Source: Chryseobacterium sp. MA9
GTDB lineage: Bacteria; Bacteroidota; Bacteroidia; Flavobacteriales; Weeksellaceae
DNA: 64,000 nt
NCBI RefSeq assembly: GCF_024399315.1
Contig: NZ_CP075170.1
Location: 2,976,001 to 3,040,000 of the forward strand
Reading direction: 5' to 3'
Under the pieces are notes generated by a model, which had not been told where the DNA came from, did no database searches, and was given only the letters and a program-made list of their open reading frames with translations. The position numbers were made by a program, and so were the translations under genes. Shown here piece after piece: positions 43,078 through 52,301 of the stretch (positions are counted from its first letter, which is position 1; every line of letters starts with the position of its first letter).

Positions 43078-44277
43078 ATGAGTCAAAAAATTGCCATAAC
43101 AGGAATGGGCATCATTTCCTCCATCGGAAACAATGTGGAGGAAAATTTTATTTCATTGCAATCCGGAAAACATGGAATTTCAGATATTGAAATGTTTGAA
43201 ACCCGCCATGCCGGAATCATTAAAACGGGTGAGATAAAATTATCCAATGAAGAACTTGTACAGAAACTTCAGTTAGATGAAGACAACAATGTGACAAGAA
43301 CTTCTTTATTGGGAATGATGGCAGCAAAAGAAGCTGTAAAAAGTGCAGGAATTTCAGATATCAACAGCTGCAGAACCGGGCTGATCTCTTCTACCAGTGT
43401 AGGAGGAATGGATATTACTGAAAAATATTTCTACTCTTATGAAGACTTTCCTGAGAAGCAAAAATATATTGATGCCCATGATGCCGGAAATTCCTCATTG
43501 GTTATTGCCGATTATCTGGGATTAAAAGGTATGGTTTCTACCATCAGTACAGCCTGTTCATCGGCAGCCAATGCTATTATGATGGGTGCTAAGCTGATTA
43601 AAAACGGAGTTCTGGACCGTGTCATTGTCGGGGGAACAGATTCTCTTTCAAAATTTACTTTGAATGGTTTCAATACCCTCATGATTCTTACGGATTCTTA
43701 CAACACTCCTTTTGACAACAACAGAAAAGGTCTGAATCTTGGGGAAGCAGCAGCCTTCTTAGTCCTTGAATCTGAAGAAATGATCAAAAAAGAAAACAAA
43801 AAAGTTCTGGCCTATCTTTCCGGATACGGAAATGCCAATGATGCGCACCATCAGACCGCTTCTTCAGAAAACGGACAGGGTGCATTTTTAGCGATGCGAC
43901 AGGCCCTGAAAGTTTCCGGATTGGAAAAAGAAAATATAGATTATATCAACGTTCACGGAACGGCTACTCCCAACAATGATTTATCCGAAGGAATTGCCAT
44001 GATAAGAATATTCGGAGAAAACCAGGTTCCTGAGTTCAGCTCTACAAAAGCCTTTACAGGACACACTTTGGCAGCAGCAGCAGGAATTGAAGCTGTATTT
44101 TCAATTTTAGCCATGCAAAACAGTGTTATCTTCCCGAACCTGAATTTTAAAACAAAAATGGAAGAGTTTGATCTTACTCCTGTTACTGAACTGAAAGAGA
44201 AAAGCATCAATCATGTGCTTTCCAACTCGTTCGGATTTGGAGGAAACTGTTCGACCTTAATTTTCTCTAAATCATGA
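43078..44277 (+). CDS. Beta-ketoacyl-ACP synthase, FabF-like
   Basis: 399 residues, with a complete triad: Cys in ISTACSSAANAIMMG, His in VHGTATPNND and His in FTGHTLAAAAGIE. NSFGFGGNCSTLIF closes the family pattern. It should be the main chain-extending KS of the polyene. It overlaps by 4 nt the degenerate KS-like gene that follows (44274), a layout seen for KS-CLF pairs. Confidence 0.92.
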   Translation: MSQKIAITGMGIISSIGNNVEENFISLQSGKHGISDIEMFETRHAGIIKTGEIKLSNEELVQKLQLDEDNNVTRTSLLGMMAAKEAVKSAGISDINSCRTGLISSTSVGGMDITEKYFYSYEDFPEKQKYIDAHDAGNSSLVIADYLGLKGMVSTISTACSSAANAIMMGAKLIKNGVLDRVIVGGTDSLSKFTLNGFNTLMILTDSYNTPFDNNRKGLNLGEAAAFLVLESEEMIKKENKKVLAYLSGYGNANDAHHQTASSENGQGAFLAMRQALKVSGLEKENIDYINVHGTATPNNDLSEGIAMIRIFGENQVPEFSSTKAFTGHTLAAAAGIEAVFSILAMQNSVIFPNLNFKTKMEEFDLTPVTELKEKSINHVLSNSFGFGGNCSTLIFSKS

Positions 44278-45335
44278 GTGCAGTATACATCAACAGTGCA
44301 TCCTGTATCTCCGTTCAGGACACTTTAAACGAAAATATCCTTCAGAACCTAACCCCTGAGAATTCTTCCAACATCATCAAAGCAATAGAACCTAATTACA
44401 AGGAATTCATTCCTCCTGCCATGATCAGAAGAATGTCCAAAACGGTAAAAATGAGTTCTGTAGCCTCACATTATGCTTTAAAAGAAGCTGGTATTGAACA
44501 ACCGGATGCTATCATCGTAGGAACCGGAATGGGCTGTTCTCAGGATTCTGAAAAGTTCCTGAAAAATGTGATTGATAATCATGAAGAGTTCCTTACCCCC
44601 ACCTTTTTTATCCAGTCTACCCACAACACGGTAGCAGGACAGATTGCTCTTGGATTACAATGCCATGCTTATAATTTCACTTACGTAAATACTTCTTCTT
44701 CACTGGAGTTTTCATTATTGGACGCTCAGCTTCAGATCAATGACGGAGAAGCAGAAAATGTTCTTGTAGGTTCTACAGATGAACAGACCCACAGAACAAT
44801 GGAACTTTACTGTTTAAATAATACAATCAAAAAAGAAACTGAGCTTCCTGCTGATTATTTGAGATCTACTACCAATGGTGTAATCTGGGGTGAAGGCGCC
44901 AGCTTCTTTGTTGTAGGAAAAAATAAGACCGAAAATTCTTACGCAAAGCTTAAAAACATTAGTATCAGTAATAAAGTAGAGCTGAGTAAAGTTCAGGATT
45001 TTATCCAGAATTTTTTAACTCAAAACAATCTTTCAGCTCATGATATTGATGCTGTTATTTTAGGATTCAGTGGAGATGCAGATTCTGATGTTTATTATAC
45101 CAAAGCTATGGATCTGTTTCCGGACTCATCTTTGCTTTATTACAAACATTTGAGCGGAGAGTTCAATACTGCCAGCGGTTTTTCAACATTTATGGCCTGT
45201 CATATCCTTAAGAAACAGCAGATCCCGGAAATCATGATGATCAATGCAAACAAAAAGGAAAGTGTGAAAAATGTACTTCTTTACAATCATCTCACGGGTA
45301 ATGATCACAGCTTGGTATTATTGGAAAAAGCTTAA
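44274..45335 (+). CDS. Chain-length-factor-like degenerate ketosynthase
   Basis: 353 residues, thiolase fold of KS type but without catalytic residues. The active-site Cys position reads FTYVNTSSSLEFS (Thr140/Ser141), the HGTxT motif reads LGFSGDADSD, and the second His position reads KHLSGEFNTASGF. VIWGEGASFFVV keeps the structural GEGA. Loss of Cys with the fold kept is the mark of chain-length factors; in aryl polyene synthesis ApeC plays this part with ApeO. Translational overlap with the intact KS supports a KS-CLF heterodimer. This would set polyene length (inference). Confidence 0.8.
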   Translation: MSAVYINSASCISVQDTLNENILQNLTPENSSNIIKAIEPNYKEFIPPAMIRRMSKTVKMSSVASHYALKEAGIEQPDAIIVGTGMGCSQDSEKFLKNVIDNHEEFLTPTFFIQSTHNTVAGQIALGLQCHAYNFTYVNTSSSLEFSLLDAQLQINDGEAENVLVGSTDEQTHRTMELYCLNNTIKKETELPADYLRSTTNGVIWGEGASFFVVGKNKTENSYAKLKNISISNKVELSKVQDFIQNFLTQNNLSAHDIDAVILGFSGDADSDVYYTKAMDLFPDSSLLYYKHLSGEFNTASGFSTFMACHILKKQQIPEIMMINANKKESVKNVLLYNHLTGNDHSLVLLEKA

Positions 45336-45378
45336 TTGGCGAAAAGGTAATTTGCTTAATAAGTCCTATTACCGTCTA

Positions 45379-45472
45379 TTTGTCATTAAGAGCAAAACGA
45401 GGTGAAGCGTGGAATCTAAAAGAAGTAAATTAAATTAATTGTATTTATCTGGACTCCTGCGTAGTGACAAAA
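45379..45472. repeat. REP/MITE-like intergenic element
   Basis: Terminal inverted repeat TTTGTCATTA at the left and TAGTGACAAA at the right (9 of 10). Internal GTGAAGCGTGGAATC faces CTGGACTCCTGCGTAG in reverse. The design resembles the widespread Bacteroidota 'GTCATT...GCGTGGAATCT' intergenic repeats. It occupies the gap between the CLF-like gene and the deacetylase gene. Confidence 0.55.
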
Positions 45473-45518
45473 GTACAACAGAGATTTCCAATTGATCAAC
45501 AATATAAAACAGCCACCA

Positions 45519-46274
45519 ATGAAACACTATCCATTCATCCTGTTCTATCTTTTCTGTAACGTTTTTATTTATGCGTTCCAAGGAGGCTTTTGGGTGTATC
45601 TGTTCTGTTTTTTTGCTTTTTCTGCAGTGGTAGTTTGGGGCTCATTTGATATCGAACTGGGATATTTTGTCAACAGTATTACTCATAAGCGGACCAGAGC
45701 CCAAGAAGTTGCCCTTACGTTTGATGACGGCCCTACTGAGTTTACCCCAAAGTTCTTAGACTTACTTAAAGAACATCAGGTAAAAGCAACCTTTTTCTGT
45801 ATCGGGAAACAGATTGAAAAATATCCTGAAACATTTCAGAGAATCATTGCAGAAGGCCATACTATTGGAAATCACACGTTATCACATTCTAATTCTACAG
45901 GATTTTTATCTACTTTAAAAATGATTGAGGAAATTGAAAAATGTGATAAAGTCATTAAGAATATTGGAAATATTGAAACCAATCTCTACAGGCCCCCTTT
46001 TGGAGTGACTAACCCCAATATTGCGAAAGCAATCAAAAGAATGCATAAAGCAAGCATAGGATGGAATGTCCGGTCTTTAGATACCATCATTGATGATGAA
46101 AAGAAAATTTACAGCAGAGTGACCAAAGGCTTGAAAAAAGGAAGTATTATTCTACTTCACGACACTTCAGAAAAGACCTATCGTGTGCTGGCAGATTTAT
46201 TAGTATTTTTGGAGGATAAAAAATATTCAACCTTTACTGTTGATACAGTGATAAATTCAAATAGAAATGATTAA
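45519..46274 (+). CDS. NodB-type polysaccharide deacetylase, membrane-anchored
   Basis: 251 residues from the ATG at 45519. Two hydrophobic segments (FILFYLFCNVFIYAFQGG and WVYLFCFFAFSAVVVW) precede the NodB domain. The catalytic motif is VALTFDDGP (about 64-72), the metal His pair is in GHTIGNHTLSHS, RPPFGVTNPN is motif 3 and LLHDTSEKT is motif 5. It should remove N- or O-acetyl groups from a carbohydrate at the outer side of the inner membrane. Its presence in a pigment locus is a recurring feature and its substrate there is unknown. It overlaps the LolA gene by 8 nt. Confidence 0.85.
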   Translation: MKHYPFILFYLFCNVFIYAFQGGFWVYLFCFFAFSAVVVWGSFDIELGYFVNSITHKRTRAQEVALTFDDGPTEFTPKFLDLLKEHQVKATFFCIGKQIEKYPETFQRIIAEGHTIGNHTLSHSNSTGFLSTLKMIEEIEKCDKVIKNIGNIETNLYRPPFGVTNPNIAKAIKRMHKASIGWNVRSLDTIIDDEKKIYSRVTKGLKKGSIILLHDTSEKTYRVLADLLVFLEDKKYSTFTVDTVINSNRND

Positions 46275-46893
46275 AAATATTGTTTTAGGAGCATTCTTAC
46301 TGGTTTCCGGTTTCTTTTTTGCACAAAACACGGCAATGTCAGGAGCTGAAGCCAAAGCATTTGTATCGAAGGTTTCTTCTGATACGAAAGAGATTAAAAC
46401 CTTGCAGAGTGATTTTACCCAGACCAAAAAAATGGACTTCCTGGATAAAAGCATTGTTACCTATGGGAAGATGTCATTGCAGACTCCTAATATGCTGAGC
46501 TGGAAATACACAAAACCTTATCAATACAGTATTGTTTTTAAAAGCAACAAGATCTTCATTAATGATCAGGGAAAAAAATCGTCTGTAGATGCCAAGAGCA
46601 AAACATTTGAAAAAATCAACAAACTGATTGTAGGAAGTTCAAACGGAACAATGTTCAACGATCCTGAGTTCACTGTAACGTATTTTAAGAACGGAAATTA
46701 CAATGTTGCGAAGTTTACTCCCAAGACATCGCAGCTGCTGAAATATATCAAACAGATTGAACTGTTTTTCCCAAAGAACCAGTCAACAGTTTCTCAGGTG
46801 AATATGACCGAGGCTTCCGGAGATACTACGAATATTGTTTTCAAAAATACAAAGATCAATGCTTCAATTCCTGCGTCAGAGTTTACTTTATAG
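46267..46893 (+). CDS. lolA: LolA-like outer-membrane lipoprotein carrier
   Basis: 208 residues. Signal peptide MIKNIVLGAFLLVSGFFFAQ. The LolA pattern is clear: TLQSDFTQTKKMDFLDKSIV, KMSLQTPNMLSWKYTKPYQY and PNMLSWKY. LolA-like proteins of aryl polyene clusters probably carry a hydrophobic product across the periplasm rather than lipoproteins. The next lipoprotein gene overlaps its 3' end, which suggests a LolA/LolB-like relay (inference). Whether this is the cell's housekeeping LolA cannot be told from this window. Confidence 0.83.
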   Translation: MIKNIVLGAFLLVSGFFFAQNTAMSGAEAKAFVSKVSSDTKEIKTLQSDFTQTKKMDFLDKSIVTYGKMSLQTPNMLSWKYTKPYQYSIVFKSNKIFINDQGKKSSVDAKSKTFEKINKLIVGSSNGTMFNDPEFTVTYFKNGNYNVAKFTPKTSQLLKYIKQIELFFPKNQSTVSQVNMTEASGDTTNIVFKNTKINASIPASEFTL

Positions 46894-47494
46894 CCTGATT
46901 CTGATACTGGCTGTTTCCTGTAAAACATACAAGTTAGCAGAAGCAAAACCTGTTTCCTCTTCTGAAAAGATGGTTGAGAATTTATACTTTTCTTCAGGCG
47001 AAGATTATGTATACAAATGCCAGATGGACATTTATAAAAACCATGTGAGCGGAATTCTGATCATCAAAAAACTGAATGCAACAACGCATCGTGTCGCTTT
47101 AACATCAGATTTCGGAAATAAACTGATTGATTTTGAAGTTTCTGATGATAATTTCAAGCTGAATTATGTACTTCCTGATCTGGATAAAAAAATAGTGATC
47201 AATTTTCTGAAGAACGACTTTCAGCAGCTTCTGAAAAGAGAGTATCCTGTAAGCGAGAGTTTTGAGAATGACAATGCTAAAATTTATCTCTCAAAAATTG
47301 AGAATAAAAGCTATTATTTATTCTTCAGCAAGGAAAACGGTTTACTGAAACAGATCATTTACACGAAAAATAATAAGGAAAAAATCGATTTTACTTTTGA
47401 TGCAAAAAAACCTATCTTCGCGGATAGCTTAAATCTACAGCACAAAGATTTTAAGATCAATATAAAACTATTTCAAATAACCGAAACAGAGTAA
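46859..47494 (+). CDS. Outer-membrane lipoprotein, possible LolB-like acceptor
   Basis: 211 residues from the ATG at 46859 (MLQFLRQSLLYSLILILAVS, lipobox LAVSC); an in-frame Met lies at 46835. It overlaps the end of lolA by 35 nt in another frame. The body is beta-rich: YVYKCQMDIYKNHVSGILII, RVALTSDFGNKLIDFEVSDD and IVINFLKNDFQQLLKREYPV. This matches the general form of LolB/LolA-fold lipoproteins, but similarity is weak. It probably accepts a lipid-like product from the LolA partner at the outer membrane. Confidence 0.65.
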   Translation: MLQFLRQSLLYSLILILAVSCKTYKLAEAKPVSSSEKMVENLYFSSGEDYVYKCQMDIYKNHVSGILIIKKLNATTHRVALTSDFGNKLIDFEVSDDNFKLNYVLPDLDKKIVINFLKNDFQQLLKREYPVSESFENDNAKIYLSKIENKSYYLFFSKENGLLKQIIYTKNNKEKIDFTFDAKKPIFADSLNLQHKDFKINIKLFQITETE

Positions 47495-47578
47495 TTTCCC
47501 ACAGGAAAAACTGTATAACATACTAGTGTTGTTTTTAAGCCGAAGTATATTGTACATTCAATCTTAAAAAATAAGATC

Positions 47579-47959
47579 ATGCAAACCATTCTTACAGATT
47601 TTTATACTTTAACATCGTATGAGAAGGCAGAAGACGGAAAGTTTACTGCTCACATTCATCTTAATAAAGACCACGATATTTTCAAAGGACACTTCCCTGG
47701 AAACCCGGTAACTCCCGGTGTTTGTATGATGCAGATTATTAAAGAACTGACCGAGGAATTTACAGGTTCAAAATTATTCTTAAAAACAGCATCCAATGTA
47801 AAATTCATGGCAATCATCAATCCTTTTGAGACCCCTGATTTACAACTTCAACTGGACATTAACGAAAGTGAAGATGATGTGAAAGTAAAAAATACAACTT
47901 CTTTTGGCGAGACTATTGCATTAAAACTGTCTGTAAGCTATAAAAAATTATCGTCATGA
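47579..47959 (+). CDS. 3-hydroxyacyl-ACP dehydratase, FabZ type
   Basis: 126 residues. FKGHFPGNPVTPGVCMMQII is the full FabZ/FabA catalytic loop with His and the following Pro-Gly; the helix motif is IIKELTEEFTG. It is the only hotdog in the locus with the canonical GHFPG loop and is therefore the best candidate for the working dehydratase of the polyene. The next gene overlaps its stop by ATGA at 47956-47959. Confidence 0.88.
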   Translation: MQTILTDFYTLTSYEKAEDGKFTAHIHLNKDHDIFKGHFPGNPVTPGVCMMQIIKELTEEFTGSKLFLKTASNVKFMAIINPFETPDLQLQLDINESEDDVKVKNTTSFGETIALKLSVSYKKLSS

Positions 47960-48432
47960 ATCTTATCTTATCTTTCTTCACGGCATTTATTTTTTTCTTT
48001 CAGTCTGATCTTGAAACGCTGAGAAACAGCTATGCTAAAGCCAACGAGTCTAACACTAATACACAAAACTTCATCGAAACTGCGGAAAAACAATCCGGTT
48101 CTGATGCTGTGAGTGTAGGGTATAAAGCTGCAGCAAAGATCATGGAAGCAAAAATTACCAAAAACAACAGAAAAGCACTGGTAAAAACAGGAGCTACAAG
48201 TCTTGAAGCAGTTATCAAAAGTAACCCCAACAATGCAGAGCTTCGTCTGATCAGAATGAGTGTTCAGGAAAACATCCCGAAAATTGTTGGATACCGCGGG
48301 AGCCTGAAGGATGATAAAGCTTTCCTGCTAAATAATTACAGCAAACAGAATGCAGCATTAAAAGGCTATATCAAAAGGTTTGCAATGCAGTCTAAAACCA
48401 TTACAGAGGCGGAAAGAGCCACTTTAAAATAA
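47956..48432 (+). CDS. Secreted helical protein of unknown function
   Basis: 158 residues. Signal peptide-like N-terminus (NLILSFFTAFIFFFQS), then a mostly helical, Lys/Ala/Asn-rich body (AAAKIMEAKITKNNRKALV, TSLEAVIKSNPNNAELRLIR). No catalytic motif and no Cys. The NNAELRLIRMSVQENIPKIV segment looks like a TPR-type helix pair. Co-translated with the FabZ gene (ATGA overlap) and 4 nt ahead of the GT2-DUF2062 gene, so it belongs to the pigment operon. Function unknown. Confidence 0.65.
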   Translation: MNLILSFFTAFIFFFQSDLETLRNSYAKANESNTNTQNFIETAEKQSGSDAVSVGYKAAAKIMEAKITKNNRKALVKTGATSLEAVIKSNPNNAELRLIRMSVQENIPKIVGYRGSLKDDKAFLLNNYSKQNAALKGYIKRFAMQSKTITEAERATLK

Positions 48433-48436
48433 AAAA

Positions 48437-49609
48437 ATGTTCCTTGCTGAAGTACAAAATGCAATTTCTGAAAAGAAAATATGCGTTTTAATACCTACCT
48501 ACAATAATGAAAAGACCCTGAATAGGGTTATTGACGGTGTTCTGAATTACACCGGAAGTATTATTGTGATCAATGATGGTTCCACGGATTCTACCCCTCA
48601 GATACTTGCCCAATATCCTCAGATTACGGTAATCTCCTTACCGGAGAACAAAGGAAAAGGAAATGGATTAAAAACAGGTTTTAGAGCAGCAAAGAAATCA
48701 GGGTATGATTATGCCATTACTATTGATTCAGACGGACAGCATTATCCTGATGATATTCCTGTATTTGTAGAAGCTCTTCTTCAGGAAAAAGAAGAAGTTC
48801 TTCTGATCGGAAACAGAAATATGTCTCAGGATGGCATTCCTAAGCAAAGTAGTTTTGGAAACCGTTTTTCCAATTTCTGGTTCTGGTTTGAAACCGGCAT
48901 AAAACTGGAAGATACGCAGTCCGGTTACAGGCTTTATCCTTTGCATAAAATTCCAAAGAAATATTTTACCCCTAAGTTTGAATTTGAAATCGAAATCATT
49001 GTAAGAACCGCATGGAGGCATGTTCCGGTAAAGAATGTTCCTATCAAGGTTTTGTATGATCCAGCAGAACGGGTTTCACATTTCAGGCCTTTCAAAGATT
49101 TTACGAGAATAAGTATTTTGAATACAATTCTGGTAACAATTACCTTGCTTTATATTATTCCGAGAAATTTTCTGAATAATTTCAAAAAAAAAAGCTTTAA
49201 AAAATTCATCCAGGAAGATGTCTTAGAAAGCGACGGAAGCAACCGTACAAAGGCATTTTCTATTGCACTGGGAGTCTTTATAGGACTTTCTCCTTTCTGG
49301 GGATTCCAGACACTTCTGGTCATCAGTTTATCAGTACTTTTCAAACTTAATAAAGTACTTGCATTTGTAGCATCCAATGTGAGTCTTCCTCCTTTTATTC
49401 CTTTTATTATTGCCGCTTCTCTTTTTCTTGGAGCACCATTTGTAAGTGGTGACAGCGATATTTTAAGTCAGGATTTAAATTTTGAACTGATTAAAAACAA
49501 TCTGCTTCAATATATCATCGGCAGTTTTATCTTAAGCACTACGCTTTCTGCTATTGCAGGGGTAACTGCTTTTTTCTTTCTGAATAAAGTAAGTCCGGAA
49601 AATAATTAA
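48437..49609 (+). CDS. GT2 glycosyltransferase fused to DUF2062
   Basis: 390 residues. The N-terminal GT2 domain (about 15-225) has CVLIPTYNNEKTLNRVIDGV, IIVINDGSTDSTPQIL and ITIDSDGQHYPDD (DxD plus the dolichol-phosphate-sugar-synthase-like DGQH). The C-terminal DUF2062 membrane domain (about 265-385) reads ALGVFIGLSPFWGFQTLLVI and NVSLPPFIPFIIAASLFLG. Such fusions are standard members of aryl polyene/flexirubin loci. It may glycosylate a lipid carrier or the pigment anchor; acceptor unknown. Last gene of the plus-strand arm. Confidence 0.85.
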   Translation: MFLAEVQNAISEKKICVLIPTYNNEKTLNRVIDGVLNYTGSIIVINDGSTDSTPQILAQYPQITVISLPENKGKGNGLKTGFRAAKKSGYDYAITIDSDGQHYPDDIPVFVEALLQEKEEVLLIGNRNMSQDGIPKQSSFGNRFSNFWFWFETGIKLEDTQSGYRLYPLHKIPKKYFTPKFEFEIEIIVRTAWRHVPVKNVPIKVLYDPAERVSHFRPFKDFTRISILNTILVTITLLYIIPRNFLNNFKKKSFKKFIQEDVLESDGSNRTKAFSIALGVFIGLSPFWGFQTLLVISLSVLFKLNKVLAFVASNVSLPPFIPFIIAASLFLGAPFVSGDSDILSQDLNFELIKNNLLQYIIGSFILSTTLSAIAGVTAFFFLNKVSPENN

Positions 49610-49612
49610 AAA

Positions 49613-49635
49613 AGCCCGGAACAAAATTCCAGGCT
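49613..49635. terminator. Terminator between convergent GT2-DUF2062 and M36 genes
   Basis: Arms AGCC-c-GGAA / TTCC-a-GGCT with a short AAAA-type loop and a strong A-run at its left on the plus strand. It favours termination of the minus-strand M36 transcript. Confidence 0.65.
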
Positions 49636-49661
49636 CATTATAATTTAGTTATGACTATTTC

Positions 49662-52301
49662 TTATTTTGAAACGATAATTTTCTGAGAATAATCAATTGA
49701 ATTATTGCTTACTTTCACAATGTAAGCACCATTAATCAGTTTTTCTGCACTGATGGTATTTTGCTTGTTAAGATTGATACTTTCTTTAGAGATCAGTTTT
49801 CCTGTAAAATCAAAGATAGAAACTGTTGTAATTCCTGATAGATTAATATCTGAAGGAGTTTTTATCGTAAATTCATTTCTTACAGGGTTTGGATAAATCG
49901 ATATTCCTTTAGAATTATTGACTTCTTTTACAGCTAATGTTAAACATTCTGCAGGAACTGTAAAATCTTCCACCTGATCACTCATGTCTGCTAAAGGTTG
50001 ATTCGCACCAAATTCCAAGCCGTTAAGAGCACCTGCAGAAGCATTTACCCCTAATCCTCTTTTAGCAAACGTAGTCCAAATCATACATTTATTTTGTCCT
50101 CCTGTAGATGCTTGGTCAGCAGCAAGAATAGCATCTCTACCCTGTACAAAAGTAGGGTTACATGGTTGTAGCTTAAGAGCATCCACTACAAGCTGTAAAA
50201 CTCGAGCGCTTCCGCTGTTAGGATCTGCAAGAACATTACTATTATATCCATATTTATCTACATATTTCCAGTTAAGATCCCAAAGCATAGAAGCCCAGAT
50301 AAACCCGATACTATGAACATCTGGAACTGTAACAGGAATTCCAGAGATACTTGTGCTTATTTTCATACCGTTCGTACGTCCATAAGTATAATCATTGATC
50401 GCAAAATCAGGTGAATATTTTGCAGGTCTAATTCCTCCGCCAGTCGTAGCCTGTCCTGAAACAAAACTTCCTACACCTCTAGCCATAGAAGAAGTATCTC
50501 CTAGTCTGGTTGTCATCATCAAAGCAAAGAAATCAGACCATCCTTCACCCATTTGCTCATTAGAAGAAATATAAGATAAGCAAGAGCTTCCCGTTCCGGT
50601 AAGACGGTTAGAAATACCATGACCATATTCGTGGCTGATTACTCCATTATCCAAACTTGCATCCTTATAAACAGCATCTGTTTTTATTGTTGCATTTCCT
50701 GCAATACCGTTAGTTAAATCATTTACTAAAAACTGCCCTTCAGTCATACCTACCATAATTGTAGGAATAGTGATGGTAGCATCTGTTCCTCCCATCCCTA
50801 TAGGCGTATTACTTGACGGGTGGTATTGTATAACCCCTACAGCTCCTGCATTCTGTAAGTTCTTTGTTTTTACAGCAAAACCACATCCTGCAGCGTTTAC
50901 TACTGCAATTTTCCCGATAAGACTCCCGGCTGTAACTGCAGTACACGCGTCAGCTGGAGTAGAAAGAGCAAGATCCCCTGTTACAGGTGGATTTCCCATA
51001 ATTTGAGGTCCAAAATTCGCAGTAGTAGCTATCGGAGCTCTAGCAGTATATGTAGATGGTGAATTATAATAAAGATATCTTACATTTCCACTAGGTGAGA
51101 AAAGGAACATCTGCATTCTTCCGCTTGTTCCATCGACCCCTGGATTAAAGTTAGCATTATTAAGGCCGCTACCATCTCTTGATTCCGACAGAACAGGATC
51201 GTTGCCAGCTCCTCCGTTTCCAAAATTGTTTACCTGATAGTTTCTTGCAGATTCTGTAAATCCAAACTTATAAAATACATCGTGCATTTTATTGGAGTTG
51301 TAGAATAAATTGGTTACTGCTGCTGAAGTATAGGTAGTGTGGGCAGCTGTTACATCTAAAGGAAAATCAAATACTCTGTTGGCTCCACCATCAGGAGAAA
51401 ACTGTGGTGTATTGGTAGCATTCTCGTCGGTATATGCAAATGTATTATTCCCTCTTGTTATTGTATAATGGTTCGTACCATCAGAATGCCATCCTTCCGG
51501 TGAAGCGGTCAGATCCCATGGGTTTGTAAGAAGTGTTCTTGCACCAAACGTAGGCGCTTCTGTAGGAAATGCAAATACATTATAAGAAGCATTATCTGGT
51601 ACTAATACAAAATTTGCGGGATTCTGTAGATTTACAGCTGCTATATTTGCTGGCAAAGATGTTGGAGTATTTTGTACAACTGATTCGGAATGATGGTCAT
51701 AGGCTTCATCATGAAAACTACAAGATAAAGTTGTATTTTCCTGATACAAAACAGTACCATCATCTGTACTTACGATAGTATTCCATACATTACCAGTTCC
51801 TTTTTCTTCAACATAGAACTGATAACCCATTATCAATTCTCCTCCTTTTGCAAAATAAACGGAATTAATTGCTATGGGTTGTTCTTTCCCATCAATATCC
51901 TTTACAGAAGACAATCCATTCAGTTTTTGAATTGTACTTGCTACTAAAGCGTCTTTTTTGCCACTTTCTTTTCCTTTAATAGCAGAAGGATAGTTCTTAA
52001 TAAAGGAATCTGAAAAATTTAAAACTTTTCCATCCCTGATTAAAACATTGGCAGAACTTCCAAAAACAGGAATTCCATTAATTGTTTGCTGTATCCCTAC
52101 AACATCTCCATTTAAGCTCTTTGAAGGGTCTACATTAATAATTTTAAATACTTTCAGTTCCGGATTAACTCTCTGAAACGATCCCTGAGCAGAATTAACA
52201 TAGTCCTTAATTGTTTGTTCATATTTTTGAGCAGATACTATACCTGCACCGAAAAGTGAACAAAACAACAACAGCTTAACACTTAGTCGAATTTTTTTCA
52301 T
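49662..52301 (-). CDS. M36 fungalysin-type metallopeptidase exported by T9SS
   Basis: 879 residues. Signal peptide (LLLFCSLFGAGIVSAQ), FTP/PepSY-like propeptide, then a catalytic domain with ISHEYGHGISNRL (HExxH) and downstream EGWSDFFALMM (third ligand Glu). A PA-type insert (about 440-540, GSLIGKIAVVNAAGCGFAVK) lies inside the catalytic region. The end (ISIYPNPVRNEFTIKT ... GAYIVKVSNNSIDYSQKIIV) is a type A T9SS sorting domain. It is a zinc-dependent secreted protease for protein breakdown or tissue-matrix attack. It separates the two arms of the flexirubin locus and shares no function with it. Confidence 0.92.
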   Translation of the reverse strand: MKKIRLSVKLLLFCSLFGAGIVSAQKYEQTIKDYVNSAQGSFQRVNPELKVFKIINVDPSKSLNGDVVGIQQTINGIPVFGSSANVLIRDGKVLNFSDSFIKNYPSAIKGKESGKKDALVASTIQKLNGLSSVKDIDGKEQPIAINSVYFAKGGELIMGYQFYVEEKGTGNVWNTIVSTDDGTVLYQENTTLSCSFHDEAYDHHSESVVQNTPTSLPANIAAVNLQNPANFVLVPDNASYNVFAFPTEAPTFGARTLLTNPWDLTASPEGWHSDGTNHYTITRGNNTFAYTDENATNTPQFSPDGGANRVFDFPLDVTAAHTTYTSAAVTNLFYNSNKMHDVFYKFGFTESARNYQVNNFGNGGAGNDPVLSESRDGSGLNNANFNPGVDGTSGRMQMFLFSPSGNVRYLYYNSPSTYTARAPIATTANFGPQIMGNPPVTGDLALSTPADACTAVTAGSLIGKIAVVNAAGCGFAVKTKNLQNAGAVGVIQYHPSSNTPIGMGGTDATITIPTIMVGMTEGQFLVNDLTNGIAGNATIKTDAVYKDASLDNGVISHEYGHGISNRLTGTGSSCLSYISSNEQMGEGWSDFFALMMTTRLGDTSSMARGVGSFVSGQATTGGGIRPAKYSPDFAINDYTYGRTNGMKISTSISGIPVTVPDVHSIGFIWASMLWDLNWKYVDKYGYNSNVLADPNSGSARVLQLVVDALKLQPCNPTFVQGRDAILAADQASTGGQNKCMIWTTFAKRGLGVNASAGALNGLEFGANQPLADMSDQVEDFTVPAECLTLAVKEVNNSKGISIYPNPVRNEFTIKTPSDINLSGITTVSIFDFTGKLISKESINLNKQNTISAEKLINGAYIVKVSNNSIDYSQKIIVSK

